The notes: generated from the sequence alone by a model not told the origin. A DNA stretch of 64,000 bases from CAJQQY01 sp045106765 (GCA_045106765.1 JBGCFD010000161.1:28324-92323), one strand, 5' to 3'; positions 15,274 to 25,090 are shown, counted from the first letter of the stretch. Numbers and translations are program-made.

Positions 15274-17502
15274 TTACTTTAAATCAAATCGATCCAAATT
15301 CATCACTTTATTCCATGCTGCCACAAAATCATTGACGAATTTTTTCTGGCCATCAGCACATCCATAAACTTCAGCAATCGCTCGAAGTTCAGTATTTGAA
15401 CCAAAGATTAAATCTACTCGTGTTCCCGTCCATTTTAGCTCACCAGTTTTTCGATCTTTTCCTTCGAAGACTCCTTGAGCTTTTGTGACCTCTTTCCAAG
15501 TCGTTCCTAAGTCAAGTAAGTTGACAAAGTAATCATTGGTTAATGCTCCAGGACGAGAAGTGAATACGCCATGTTGTGATCCGTCAAAGTTAGTATCTAA
15601 TACTCGCATTCCTCCAACTAAAGCTGTCATCTCAGGTGTCGTTAAAGTTAATAATTGCGCTTTGTCTACCAACATTTCTTCAGTCGAAGCATGGTCATGT
15701 CTTCTTGAATAATTTCTAAAACCATCAGCTAATGGCTCAAGTGCGTTGAAAGAATCTGCATCAGTTTGTCTTGCCGAAGCATCCATACGTCCAGGAGTAA
15801 ATGGAACAGTTGTTTTAACTTTAGCATTTCTAGCAGCTTCTTCCACACCAGCACATCCTGCTAAAACGATTAGGTCAGCCAATGAAATCATTTTTCCACC
15901 AGTCTGATTTCCATTAAATTCTTTTTGAATCCCTTTCAATTTTCTTAGCACTTTGGCTAATGCTTTTGGATTATTAACTTCCCAATTTTTTTGAGGAGCT
16001 AACTGAATTCTCGCACCATTTGCACCACCACGCATATCTGAACCACGGAAAGTTGAGGCAGATGCCCAAGCCGTAGAAACTAATTGAGAGACAGATAGTC
16101 CTGAAGCCAAAACCATTTTTTTAAGTTTGGCAACATCATTACGATTCACCAATTTATGATTTACTGCTGGAATTGGATCTTGCCAAATCAAATCTTCTGT
16201 AGGAACTTCCGAACCAATATATCTTGCTTTTGGTCCCATATCTCTGTGAGTTAATTTGAACCAAGCTTTTGCAAATGCTTTTTCAAATTTCTTTGGATTC
16301 TTATAAAAATCTTTAGAAATTTTTAAATATGCAGGATCCATCTTGAGCGCCATGTCCGCAGTAGTCATCATTAAGGCTTGCGTCTTAGATGCATCTCCAG
16401 CTTTAGGAGCTTGTCTTGCTTTTGATTTTGCAGTTGGTGTCCATTGGTGAGCACCTGCTGGACTCTTAGTTAATTTCCAATCATAATTTAATAATACATC
16501 AAAATAATCATGATCCCATTGAGTTGGGTTTGGTGTCCAAGCACCTTCTATTCCACTTGTGATGGTATCATCTAAAACACCAGTTCCAAACGTGTTTTTC
16601 CAACCAGTACTTTGCTCTTCGATACTTGCACCTGCAGGTTCAGCACCAACATATTTATCAGGATCAGCAGCACCATGCGCTTTTCCAAAAGTGTGACCAC
16701 CTGCAACCAATGCTACAGTTTCTTCATCGTTCATTGCCATTCGACCGAACGTTTCTCGAATATCATATGCTGAAGCCTTTGGGTCAGGTTTTCCACCTGG
16801 ACCTTCTGGATTAACATAAATCAATCCCATATGAACAGCTCCTAATGGATTTTCTAAAACTCTTTCTTTTTTGGTTGATCCTGCATATCTTTTATCGTCA
16901 CCCATCCACTCATTTTCCGATCCCCAATAAACATCTTCTTCTGGTTCCCAAACATCTGCACGTCCTCCTGCAAAACCATAAGTTTCAAATCCCATAGATT
17001 CTAATGCACAGTTTCCTGCGAGGATCATCAAGTCTGCCCATGAAATTTTTCTTCCATATTTTTGCTTGATAGGCCAAAGTAATAATCGAGCTTTGTCCAA
17101 GTTGCCATTATCTGGCCAGCTATTCAATGGAGCAAAACGCTGCATTCCTGTTCCTCCTCCTCCTCGTCCATCTTGGATTCGGTAAGTTCCAGCACTATGC
17201 CAAGCCATTCGAATAAAGAATGGTCCATAGTGACCATAATCGGCAGGCCACCAATCTTGAGAGTCGGTCATCACATCGTACAACTCTTTTTTTACTTTAG
17301 CTAAGTCGAGTGATTTGAATTCTTCTGCATAGTTAAAATCCTCGCCCATTGGATTAGACAAGTTAGAATTTTGACGGAGGATATTCAGTTTTAACTGATT
17401 CGGCCACCAGTCGCGGTTCCTTGTACCGCCTCCTGCGCTACTATTAAGCGTGCCACCCATAAATGGGCATTTGCTTGCATCGCTACCATTTGATTTACTC
17501 AT
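15274..17502 (-). CDS. katG: Catalase-peroxidase KatG
   Basis: A 742-residue bifunctional heme enzyme that removes hydrogen peroxide and has peroxidase activity. The N-terminal active half shows the distal triad in FIRMAWHSAGTYR (Arg98, Trp101, His102), the Tyr of the Met-Tyr-Trp adduct in IYVNPEGPGG (Tyr229), its Met partner in TFGRMAMND (Met255) and the proximal heme ligand in VAGGHTFGKAHG (His270). The C-terminal half is the catalytically silent repeat (DLIVLAGCAGVEEAA). Length and motif spacing are normal and the protein should be active. No signal peptide, so it is cytoplasmic. Upstream there is a TATATTTG -7 box and an OxyR-like site, which fits peroxide induction. It is a single-gene unit with a strong terminator. 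Confidence 0.97.
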   Translation of the reverse strand: MSKSNGSDASKCPFMGGTLNSSAGGGTRNRDWWPNQLKLNILRQNSNLSNPMGEDFNYAEEFKSLDLAKVKKELYDVMTDSQDWWPADYGHYGPFFIRMAWHSAGTYRIQDGRGGGGTGMQRFAPLNSWPDNGNLDKARLLLWPIKQKYGRKISWADLMILAGNCALESMGFETYGFAGGRADVWEPEEDVYWGSENEWMGDDKRYAGSTKKERVLENPLGAVHMGLIYVNPEGPGGKPDPKASAYDIRETFGRMAMNDEETVALVAGGHTFGKAHGAADPDKYVGAEPAGASIEEQSTGWKNTFGTGVLDDTITSGIEGAWTPNPTQWDHDYFDVLLNYDWKLTKSPAGAHQWTPTAKSKARQAPKAGDASKTQALMMTTADMALKMDPAYLKISKDFYKNPKKFEKAFAKAWFKLTHRDMGPKARYIGSEVPTEDLIWQDPIPAVNHKLVNRNDVAKLKKMVLASGLSVSQLVSTAWASASTFRGSDMRGGANGARIQLAPQKNWEVNNPKALAKVLRKLKGIQKEFNGNQTGGKMISLADLIVLAGCAGVEEAARNAKVKTTVPFTPGRMDASARQTDADSFNALEPLADGFRNYSRRHDHASTEEMLVDKAQLLTLTTPEMTALVGGMRVLDTNFDGSQHGVFTSRPGALTNDYFVNLLDLGTTWKEVTKAQGVFEGKDRKTGELKWTGTRVDLIFGSNTELRAIAEVYGCADGQKKFVNDFVAAWNKVMNLDRFDLK

Positions 17503-17538
17503 AATTTTTTTATTTCTATTAGATGATTAATTTTTTTA

Positions 17539-17546
17539 CAAATATA
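17539..17546 (-). promoter_or_regulatory. katG -7 promoter element (TAnnTTTG)
   Basis: On the minus strand, TATATTTG matches the Bacteroidota -7 consensus TAnnTTTG exactly, 37 bases upstream of the katG ATG. A good TTG at -33 is missing, as expected if an activator is needed. Confidence 0.55.
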
Positions 17547-17590
17547 GGTTTAAATACGGCATAAATTTTATCGAATTAAATTATGATTCA

Positions 17591-17605
17591 ATAGATAGAA
17601 TCTAT
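17591..17605. promoter_or_regulatory. Candidate OxyR-binding half-site upstream of katG
   Basis: ATAGATAGAATCTAT fits the OxyR motif ATAGntnnnanCTAT at every fixed position and is embedded in a wider dyad (GATTC...GAATC, 17585-17610). Its centre is about 66 bases upstream of the start site predicted from the -7 box. The second half-site of the long consensus is not clear. OxyR control of catalase genes is established in Bacteroides fragilis; application here is inference. Confidence 0.5.
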
Positions 17606-17780
17606 GAATCGGTTTTGATTTGTTGTGAGCTAATTTAGTCTTCATTAGGGAAAAGAAAGAATGATTCAAAGTGATAATAATCAACGTTCATATGATTCTT
17701 TTTTTTACTGAAGAATGATAATGGCTTGAAATTATTATATTGAAGTTGTTTTAAAATTAAAAATATATAAAACTAACACG

Positions 17781-18803
17781 ATGAAAATTTTCTTAAATAT
17801 TATTGTTATAAAACTATTACTCTTGATGACAAATACAATGCTTGGTCAAGAAATGGAAATCATGTTAGGAAAAAATGATTTCGTTAAAGTTCAAATTTTA
17901 GATTATGAACGTTTTGAAAAAATTAAAGAAACGGATTCCCTCTCTCGAATACCGACAGTAAAAAGATATGCGGTGTCTCGAACATTTAAGAGTAAAAAAG
18001 AAGAAATATTTATTGAGTTTTTTAATCGAGCAGTTGTTCAAGTAAAAAATGAAAGCGATTTAGAAAGACTTAAAAATGTTCATTTTGATGCTCATATAAA
18101 TTGGAAATTAAGAGTACCGATTTTTTCAATTGTATACATCGAAGAAAATATTTTTAATGAATTAAAAGAAGAAGCCAAGTTGATTGAAGATGTTGGGGAG
18201 TTGTCTCAGATCGCTGAATTTTATCAATTATCAAATGGCTTTGTTATTTTAAAATGGGTTGATACTTATTCCAACTTAAACAAATATTCGATTATCGAAG
18301 ATGTAAAAAATGCGAATGGATTAGATTTGGAATTTTATTATGAAGGATTTTTTAAAGAAGGAGAATTAGATGAACCAGCGATAAAATCTTTTAAAAAGAA
18401 AAAAATAGTTTTCGATGAAAACTTTGACAAGGAATTATGGGACGGAGGAAAAGAAAATTTAGATAAATTAATCAACTTGTTATCTGAAAGTTTGAATGTT
18501 GATAAAAATGAATTAGATTTTTCAGAAAAGAGTTTTGATAAATTAGATGAATCTTTACATTGGAATTATAATAGTCCTTATGAATTAGTCAATCCTCTTT
18601 CCGCTTATGTTGGACTTGCTTTGACTCGAAATCATCAAGAAATAAAATGGGATATTGAAGGTTATTTAATTGGTCTTAAATCTGAAAAAGGAGAAGTTAC
18701 AGATTTAGTTGGAGAGGTTGCCAGTTATTTAATTGATACAGATTATGGTTGGCCTCAAATAAAACCTGTGATGCAAAATATTCAAAGAGAGTTGACGAAG
18801 TAG
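17781..18803 (+). CDS. Exported protein of unknown function
   Basis: A 340-residue protein with an N-terminal signal peptide (IVIKLLLLMTNTML before GQ, residues ~8-23). The mature part is mixed alpha/beta, acidic and lysine-rich, with no metal or catalytic motif I recognise. One stretch, LDKLINLLSESLNVDKNELD (~residues 225-245), and the closing VASYLIDTDYGWPQIKPVM read like a substrate- or peptide-binding helical domain rather than repeats. It is followed by a strong bidirectional terminator and faces the helical-repeat gene of the HSP90 unit. There is no evidence that it belongs with its neighbours. Function unknown, but the frame, start context and signal peptide make it a solid gene. Confidence 0.75.
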   Translation: MKIFLNIIVIKLLLLMTNTMLGQEMEIMLGKNDFVKVQILDYERFEKIKETDSLSRIPTVKRYAVSRTFKSKKEEIFIEFFNRAVVQVKNESDLERLKNVHFDAHINWKLRVPIFSIVYIEENIFNELKEEAKLIEDVGELSQIAEFYQLSNGFVILKWVDTYSNLNKYSIIEDVKNANGLDLEFYYEGFFKEGELDEPAIKSFKKKKIVFDENFDKELWDGGKENLDKLINLLSESLNVDKNELDFSEKSFDKLDESLHWNYNSPYELVNPLSAYVGLALTRNHQEIKWDIEGYLIGLKSEKGEVTDLVGEVASYLIDTDYGWPQIKPVMQNIQRELTK

Positions 18804-18825
18804 TGAAGATTTCTTTACAAAAACA

Positions 18826-18865
18826 AGAAGAGTCATTTTGGATTTTCAAAATGGCTCTTCTCATT
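18826..18865. terminator. Bidirectional hairpin terminator
   Basis: AGAAGAGtCATTTTG (18826-18840) pairs with CAAAATGgCTCTTCT (18847-18861) around a GATTTT loop, with one mismatch. It separates the convergent genes ending at 18803 and 18890. Confidence 0.85.
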
Positions 18866-18889
18866 TTTATCAGAATAAAAAATATCGAC

Positions 18890-20005
18890 TTACTTCTCCT
18901 TCAAAATAAGATGTTCCATATTTTTAAAAAAAGTTTTTTCTCTCTTCGAAAAGACATCGTTTCCATTTCTAAGATCAAACTCAGAGATTATTTTTTTATA
19001 ATCAGATTTGAAAAAGGAATATAGAAAATCAAGTGTGGAAATGTTTTCATCTGAGTTGTTGAGTTCTGTTATTTTAGGAAGTGACTTCCATTCAACATTC
19101 TCTTTTTTTAGTTCAGTAATCAATAAAATCATAGCTCTACAATAATCCATTTTTTGCCAATCGGTTACTGCACCAAAATAAATCGACATTTGTCTATTGG
19201 CTAATTTAATGGCTTGGCTATGATTTTTGACAATCAAATTATATGCAATAGAATGACTGCACATGGATAAAAAATTTTCACTAGTAGTGATTGTTTTGTC
19301 AGCTTTTTTGGCAAATTTTTCAGCTTTCTTAAAATCGTTTTCCACAAAAATATAAGATAGTGCAATTCTGATATTTGTGTATTTAGGAACAGAGCCACAA
19401 GTTTGTTTCCCTTTGATAATTGGGTCAGAAATTTCTAAAAACTCTTTGAACTTCGAATCGTAAAATAGAGTTTGGACTAGATTATTTATTACACAAGCTT
19501 GGCAATCACTCAACATTCCGCCACCGCCTTCTGAAGCGAGTAATTTTTCGATATTTTCGGATTTTTCTTTTTCCATACCAAGCGCATCATAGACTTGATA
19601 AGAGTAATCATAGATGACATAATTATCATTAGAAAATTCCAAAAAACGTTTTTTCATGTCTTCTAATAATTCTAATAGTTTTTGTTTTGGAAAATTAGAG
19701 TGACTATACAAATTAGAAATCATCCATTTATATTGCCAAAGCACTCGCCAAAAAGAAAAACCTTCTTTCTTTTTATCTATTAAATTTAGCACCCACGAAA
19801 AGTGAGGTAAAGCAATTTTAGCAAAATTACAAAAGGTAGCACATTTGATATAATCTAACTTGATTTCAATTGCTTGATCTGTTTTAATATTATTTGCGTC
19901 AATCAGATTGACTGCCTTTTGCAAAATATTTAATTGCTCTTTAGTTTCCTCAGGCGCCCAATCGGCTTGCTTTTTTATTTCGTTTAATTCTGCCGTAAAA
20001 TCCAT
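18890..20005 (-). CDS. Helical-repeat partner of the HSP90-family protein
   Basis: A 371-residue soluble protein without a signal peptide or membrane segment. It is nearly all alpha-helical with TPR-like paired helices (for example LSYIFVENDFKKAEKFAKKADK and the following SHSIAYNLIVKNHSQAIKLAN), and so probably an alpha-solenoid. Several Cys occur in a DCQACVINN segment (~residues 163-172) but not in a clear zinc motif. It begins 29 bases downstream of the stop of the HSP90-like gene and is on the same strand, so the two are almost certainly co-transcribed. TPR proteins are classic HSP90 co-chaperones in eukaryotes; a bacterial pair of this kind has no established role that I can name. A client adaptor or partner role is inference from gene order and fold. 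Confidence 0.7.
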   Translation of the reverse strand: MDFTAELNEIKKQADWAPEETKEQLNILQKAVNLIDANNIKTDQAIEIKLDYIKCATFCNFAKIALPHFSWVLNLIDKKKEGFSFWRVLWQYKWMISNLYSHSNFPKQKLLELLEDMKKRFLEFSNDNYVIYDYSYQVYDALGMEKEKSENIEKLLASEGGGGMLSDCQACVINNLVQTLFYDSKFKEFLEISDPIIKGKQTCGSVPKYTNIRIALSYIFVENDFKKAEKFAKKADKTITTSENFLSMCSHSIAYNLIVKNHSQAIKLANRQMSIYFGAVTDWQKMDYCRAMILLITELKKENVEWKSLPKITELNNSDENISTLDFLYSFFKSDYKKIISEFDLRNGNDVFSKREKTFFKNMEHLILKEK

Positions 20006-20034
20006 TTTTTATAAGTTTAGTTAAGCAGTACGCA

Positions 20035-21828
20035 CTACTTGTTAACTGAATAATCAATTAAATTCATCAAGTTATTATTCACAATATTTAATTCTTTACT
20101 GGTCAAGGAGTGATGTCCCATCATTAAAGCATTGACATAAATTAATGAAAAAACAGACTTGAATAATGTTTTATTTTCTATTTGGAAAAGTCGTTGAATC
20201 ATTTCATTTTTTGCATTCAAGCACAAAACTGAAAAGTCAGTATTATAAACGTCTTGATACATATTATTTAAAACGCTTCCCCACAATTCATTAGAGTTTT
20301 CGATAGCATTTTCGATTCGTCTTTTTTGATCGACTTCATTTGACATGTAGTAAAGTGTTGGTAATTTTTGTGGATCAAAATCCTTTATTTCAACTCTACA
20401 TTTATAAGGTGACAAAACTTCATTCATCAGATCAAAAATTTGGTCAAAGTCTTTAATCTTACTTGTATCGATATCATCAAATGATTCGATAAAGTAACTT
20501 ACATTAACTAATTCTGCTGACCTATCATCATCGAGTACCGTAATTTTTCGCAGCAAGGCAGCATCATAAACATAACCAGAATTGATTACCGTGACTCCTT
20601 TATAAGTTGCTATTTGTGCCAATTTTCTAAATTCATCAATATCAGAAACATGAAAAATTTTCTTGTCATTGACTTCATTAATTGTTTGTTGACCATGGTT
20701 GGTCGAAAACTTCAAATAAGGAATAATTAGCTGATAAAATTCATCATCATCTAACGCCATTTGTTTAAAAGCGGTACCGTGAATATTGATAATACTTTCA
20801 AGTTTGGTAGGTTCGTTTTGGACAATATTATAGAGGTAAGCCTTGACCACTTTTCCTAACTCCACTTGCATATTTTCAAGTGCCTCATTTTCGTAAAAAC
20901 TTTCTCTAGAAGCTGTAGGCCTAAGGTGATCTGTATTCAAAATTACTTTGACGAAAAAGCACCAGTCAGGTAAAATGTTGCTAATCTTATCTGACAAAAG
21001 CATTCTTTTTAAAAATACTTTTTGCTCTTGTGTTATATTCGTATTAACACTATATGGAATTAAATAACCAACTCCAGAAACGCCTAACGAATCTATATTA
21101 ATATCGAAATAATCAAAAAATGGAACATCAAAAGACTGTTGACCATATTCCAATAATTGTAATCTTCGTTGACTTGCATCACCTAGATTTTGTTGCCAAA
21201 TTGCTTCCCCAGAATTGATGATAATTGGTTCATTTTGATTGGCAGAAAAAGAAATAGAGTAGGGGAGGATCTCTCCATATTTTCGAATTAATTTTTTTAA
21301 AATCGAATTCGTAAAAAGGTGTTTTACCGAATCTTTTATTGGGATGTAAACTTTGGTTCCGACTTCCAAATCCTTTTCTAGAATTTCCGTATCGTAAGTT
21401 CCATCAATTTTTCCAACCCATTTAATTGCTTTGTCATCAGCGGATTGGGTTACGACGGTTATGGTATCTGAAACCATGAAACAAGAAAGCAAGCCAATTC
21501 CAAATTGACCGATAAAAGTATTTCTATCTGCTTCTATATTTTCTCTTTTGGTACTTGAACCAATACTTGAAAGGAAAGTGTTCACTTCCTCTTTTGTGAG
21601 TCCAATTCCATTATCTTCAATGACAAAAAGAGGTTGGTCTGCATCGCCTAGTATTTCCACATGAACGTTACCTGAATAACCATTTTCTTTTTTTAATCCT
21701 CTAGTGGTAATGGCATCGCAAGCATTTTGTAACAATTCTCTTACAAAAACTTGTTCACTACTATAAAGGTGGTTGGAAAGGACATCTAAAACACCACCAA
21801 GATTAACTTTGAATTTATTTGTTTCCAT
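20035..21828 (-). CDS. HSP90-family protein (divergent HtpG-like)
   Basis: A 597-residue protein with the HSP90 architecture. The GHKL ATPase site is complete: VRELLQNACDAI (catalytic Glu31, metal-binding Asn35), EDNGIGLT (Asp72, Gly74, Gly76) and IGQFGIGLLSCF (glycine-rich lid, ~106-117), with SSTKRENIEAD as lid segment. The middle domain has the ATP-sensing Arg in TASRESFYE (~residue 305). The C-terminal third is unlike E. coli HtpG and the sequence is clearly not the housekeeping HtpG; databases name such proteins simply 'HSP90 family protein'. It is an ATP-driven chaperone or conformational switch in the cytosol. The helical-repeat gene follows within 29 bases. Specific clients or function are unknown. 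Confidence 0.85.
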   Translation of the reverse strand: METNKFKVNLGGVLDVLSNHLYSSEQVFVRELLQNACDAITTRGLKKENGYSGNVHVEILGDADQPLFVIEDNGIGLTKEEVNTFLSSIGSSTKRENIEADRNTFIGQFGIGLLSCFMVSDTITVVTQSADDKAIKWVGKIDGTYDTEILEKDLEVGTKVYIPIKDSVKHLFTNSILKKLIRKYGEILPYSISFSANQNEPIIINSGEAIWQQNLGDASQRRLQLLEYGQQSFDVPFFDYFDINIDSLGVSGVGYLIPYSVNTNITQEQKVFLKRMLLSDKISNILPDWCFFVKVILNTDHLRPTASRESFYENEALENMQVELGKVVKAYLYNIVQNEPTKLESIINIHGTAFKQMALDDDEFYQLIIPYLKFSTNHGQQTINEVNDKKIFHVSDIDEFRKLAQIATYKGVTVINSGYVYDAALLRKITVLDDDRSAELVNVSYFIESFDDIDTSKIKDFDQIFDLMNEVLSPYKCRVEIKDFDPQKLPTLYYMSNEVDQKRRIENAIENSNELWGSVLNNMYQDVYNTDFSVLCLNAKNEMIQRLFQIENKTLFKSVFSLIYVNALMMGHHSLTSKELNIVNNNLMNLIDYSVNK

Positions 21829-22032
21829 ATTTTTAATTTAGGTGAGATAAAAATTATCCACCGTTATCTTTTTGTTTTATAAAATAGTTTTAACGAAAGC
21901 CTAAATTATTTAGTTCAGATTTTGAGGAAATAATAGTTGAGTTTTTTCCTTTTTTCAAAAGCAAATTTAAAGAAAAAATCACTACTGTACATTTTTTAAT
22001 AGAGCTCCCAGAGAGATGGAATAGGAGGAGAG

Positions 22033-22058
22033 GATTTTTTTTTAAGGAAAAAAAAATC
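22033..22058 (+). repeat. Homopolymer hairpin (T9/A9)
   Basis: GATTTTTTTTT (22033-22043), AAGG loop, AAAAAAAAATC (22048-22058): an 11-bp perfect stem 44 bases before the ATG at 22102. It could be bent promoter DNA or an RNA leader structure. Confidence 0.4.
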
Positions 22059-22101
22059 TTCTGAGAGGTAATACAATATGTGTTTTAAGTATATTTAGGC
22101 T

Positions 22102-23544
22102 ATGAATTTTACTATTGACTTTTCAAAAGCATTAAAAGGAATTTGCATCGTTAGTCTTCTTATGCTCCTTCCAATAATCGGGTTACAATATTTAGGAATA
22201 TATGGTTTTAACCCTAATGAAACTATATCAATTTCTAGCGTGATTCTTAATCAAATCGTTTACCTGATTCCTAAAATAATATTTTGGTGGGGAGTATTTT
22301 ATGTGAGTAAGGATCAAAAATCATCCTTGATTGGTTTTTCAATTGCTTTTGTTGGGCAGGTCGTAAACACTTATTTTCTAATATCGAAAGGAACCGAGAT
22401 TAATATTTCTTCTTTATACTATTGGAGTTATCTTATTTTTCCCTTTACATCTTTATTAGTATTTGGGTGGTTGCATTTCAAAAAAACTCGCGGTTTATAT
22501 TTAGGATTGGTGGCTATTATAATAAGTGGAATAGGTCTAGGAATGAATAGCTACGAATATTATCAAATCATTGAAAAATTATTTGAATTGATCGGTATAG
22601 AAGATATCGTAGAAATGAGAATTCCCTCAGGAGAAAATAGTTATAGAATAGTGAATCCAATCTTGATTTTTCTTTATCAAATATCTCATCCTTTGTTATT
22701 TATTATTTTTTGGTTTGTTTATTCTGCGATCAAAAGAGAACAACCATTTGATCTTTCATTAAGGACTGTTACACTTTATGAAAATGCAGATAAAAATATT
22801 TATGCATTAGTTCATTGGATACTTCGGATGGCAGTCGTCATGACGATGATTGGATCTTTAGCATTTATGACTAGATTGATCAAACAGGAGTTTGATTTTA
22901 CGATTTTGGCTAAATCAGTCAACTTCTGTTTTTCCATTTTTTTTGTAGCAGCATTATATAGAAATGTATTACTGTTTTTTTATACGACTAAAAAAACATA
23001 TCCAGGTTTTTTTTATGTCTTTTTGAATATTCCATACTTTCATTTTATTCCTTGGGCATATTTATTTTTTATAAAAAATAGGAAAAAGACTGTCGCATCT
23101 TCTGATGATATTCTAGATGCATACACCGTAGAACCTCAAACTCCGCTTTTAGTCAAGGCAGAAGAATCTCAAAAGAAATTTATCAAGGAAGAAAAAAATA
23201 GTGGATTAAAGGTGCTCATTGTTATTGTTTTAATTTTCGGTGCAATATTACAAATCACAGGTTTTAATAATTCGATGACAGGATTTCCTATTGAAAATCA
23301 AATGCTACTTGTTTTACTTTCTTTTATTTCATTGGCATTAACTATTTGGTATATTAGTTATTCGAAAGCATTATATCCAATCTATATTATTCAATCAATT
23401 GCAATTATTGCTACGGTGATTTTTCAAAATGAGGCACTTATGGGAGTAACTGCGATGGCAGGCTTAGTCAACCTTTTGATTTATTATCCTTTATTTCATT
23501 ATGATCAAATGAAATTTAGAGAAGGCGATTCTGAGTTTACTTAA
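22102..23544 (+). CDS. Polytopic inner-membrane protein of unknown function
   Basis: A 480-residue protein with about 12-13 predicted membrane segments. The first nine lie in residues ~10-330 (for example ICIVSLLMLLPIIGLQYLGI, LVAIIISGIGLGM, LLFIIFWFVYSAI), then comes a charged cytosolic linker (~residues 330-375, SQKKFIKEEKNSG) and a second bundle of four segments to the end (VLIVIVLIFGAILQITGF onwards). The split arrangement suggests a fusion of two membrane domains. I see no transporter signature or catalytic residues. It is divergent from the HSP90-like gene with a 270-base spacer, so it may be unrelated to it. No signal peptide cleavage is expected. Function unknown. Confidence 0.72.
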   Translation: MNFTIDFSKALKGICIVSLLMLLPIIGLQYLGIYGFNPNETISISSVILNQIVYLIPKIIFWWGVFYVSKDQKSSLIGFSIAFVGQVVNTYFLISKGTEINISSLYYWSYLIFPFTSLLVFGWLHFKKTRGLYLGLVAIIISGIGLGMNSYEYYQIIEKLFELIGIEDIVEMRIPSGENSYRIVNPILIFLYQISHPLLFIIFWFVYSAIKREQPFDLSLRTVTLYENADKNIYALVHWILRMAVVMTMIGSLAFMTRLIKQEFDFTILAKSVNFCFSIFFVAALYRNVLLFFYTTKKTYPGFFYVFLNIPYFHFIPWAYLFFIKNRKKTVASSDDILDAYTVEPQTPLLVKAEESQKKFIKEEKNSGLKVLIVIVLIFGAILQITGFNNSMTGFPIENQMLLVLLSFISLALTIWYISYSKALYPIYIIQSIAIIATVIFQNEALMGVTAMAGLVNLLIYYPLFHYDQMKFREGDSEFT

Positions 23545-23659
23545 AAAATAAGAATAAATAAAAATCAAAGATCCACTTTGTTTTGAAAAAGCTATTTCCA
23601 AAATAAATCAACTTTTTTACAAAGAAAGATTGAAGGACGAAAAGTAGGTTTCCTTTCTA

Positions 23660-24133
23660 TTAATGAATATCTTCAAAAATTCCAAAGGTAGAGTTAACGC
23701 CATTGCAATAAATATGCAAAGAGACCGCAGGAGTTTTTTCTTGATTTTCAACGACATGAAATGCCAAGGCATCATGAATATAGGATAAATCCCCTTCGGA
23801 ATATTTAAAAGTACCAATGATTTTTTCATCATTTTCTGAGTCGAATCTAGTCTCTAATATTTCACCAGATAAAATTCGCATCAATCCTCCACCTTTCATG
23901 TGTCCATGCTTTTTACTTTTACTATTCCCATTCCAATAAATTAAAATGAGTTTAAAATTATCATCTTTATGTAAAACGGAATATTGAAATTCATCTTTAT
24001 CGGACTCGTAATAAGCTTGCCAATCATCTCCAATATATTGATCAAAAGATGGCAATAAGTCTAAAGCATTATCGATTTTGTTTTCTTGAATTTCAATTTC
24101 AATATTATGGATTAACTCTTGGAGGGTTTGCAT
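23660..24133 (-). CDS. Cysteine dioxygenase-type cupin
   Basis: A 157-residue cupin started at ATG 24133, which gives the usual compact length; 13 upstream codons are left out. The iron ligands of cysteine dioxygenase are visible: KKHGHMKGGGLMRILSGEIL supplies His76 and His78, and DALAFHVVEN supplies His126. The cross-link Tyr is kept (SLHIYCNG, Tyr142), while the partner position corresponding to Cys93 of the mammalian enzyme is Gly here, as in many bacterial members. It should oxidise a thiol such as cysteine to its sulfinate with O2; 3-mercaptopropionate or another thiol cannot be excluded. It is cytoplasmic, stands alone, and is convergent with the membrane-protein gene. Confidence 0.82.
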   Translation of the reverse strand: MQTLQELIHNIEIEIQENKIDNALDLLPSFDQYIGDDWQAYYESDKDEFQYSVLHKDDNFKLILIYWNGNSKSKKHGHMKGGGLMRILSGEILETRFDSENDEKIIGTFKYSEGDLSYIHDALAFHVVENQEKTPAVSLHIYCNGVNSTFGIFEDIH

Positions 24134-24426
24134 TTTAGGAAAAATTAAAAGTGAATAATAATGCAAATTCATACTATTCCAAGAAGTAATCTTTCTAAAT
24201 GATTAATTGGTAGGATTTAGTTATTGGTTGACTTATTTTGATGGATGTTCTTCGCAAACAAACTCTAACTATTTTCTAAAGGATCAGAAATTATATAAGT
24301 TAGACAAGAGTTTTAGTAATTAATCTTGTTGGACTTGTAGACTGGTGGATGGAATCCGTTACTTTAGTTCGTGTAACATTTTAAGTGTTGACGAGTAAGG
24401 TGGTTGTGTTGCGTAGTAGGAAGAAG

Positions 24427-24546
24427 TTACCTATTCGATTGTTGCTCTTCCAATTTTTGTTGTTCAATCCGAGCACGAATTATTTTTAATAATTCACTTT
24501 TTCTTTTTCTGTCACTTCGTAAATTGTTAAGGATTTGATTTGTCTC
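24427..24546 (-). pseudogene. Possible C-terminal gene remnant
   Basis: A 39-codon minus-strand frame ending at TAA 24427-24429 reads NQILNNLRSDRKRKSELLKI then IRARIEQQKLEEQQSN. Its strongly coiled-coil, charged composition looks like the tail of a real protein rather than random A/T-rich DNA. A TAG sits directly upstream, and no start is present. No family assignment. Confidence 0.3.
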
Positions 24547-25082
24547 CTAATTGCTTTGATTTTGTTATGCGTTATCATCTGCAAATATTTTAATAGAAGC
24601 TATTTTCTAACAATCAGTTCACAGATTCTAATATGAATTATTAGCATTGTATGATTTACATACAATGATTTTCTGTAAATTGAGTTGAAAATTACTTCGG
24701 TACTTAAATACGCAATTTTTAACGTCATTGTAGACGGATGTAATTTAAGGTAAGATGTAAATAATTCAATTCAAACATTACGAAATTTAGTTAGTATCGT
24801 AATATGCATTTATTTAACACTTGTATAATAAAAATAGTTTATTTGGAAAAAAATATTTAGACAATAAACTAATCTTTAAACACAAACATAGCTATAGTTA
24901 AGCTTCTGCTCTTGTTTAATCTTAAACGAGAGTAATTTTATTATTTCCTTCTACATCAAAATACCAACCCATTTCCCCCAACCAAATTCCACTTCAAGCG
25001 TTCAAATTAAAAGAAAAAGCCCTTTTTTACTCAAAAAAGCCCCCTTTTTCCATTTTTCATTAGTTTTTTCAACTACAAAAAC

Positions 25083-25090
25083 TAAATTTG
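25083..25090 (+). promoter_or_regulatory. Aconitase -7 promoter element
   Basis: TAAATTTG matches TAnnTTTG 56 bases before the aconitase ATG at 25139. The -33 element is weak (T-rich stretch near 25060). Confidence 0.45.
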
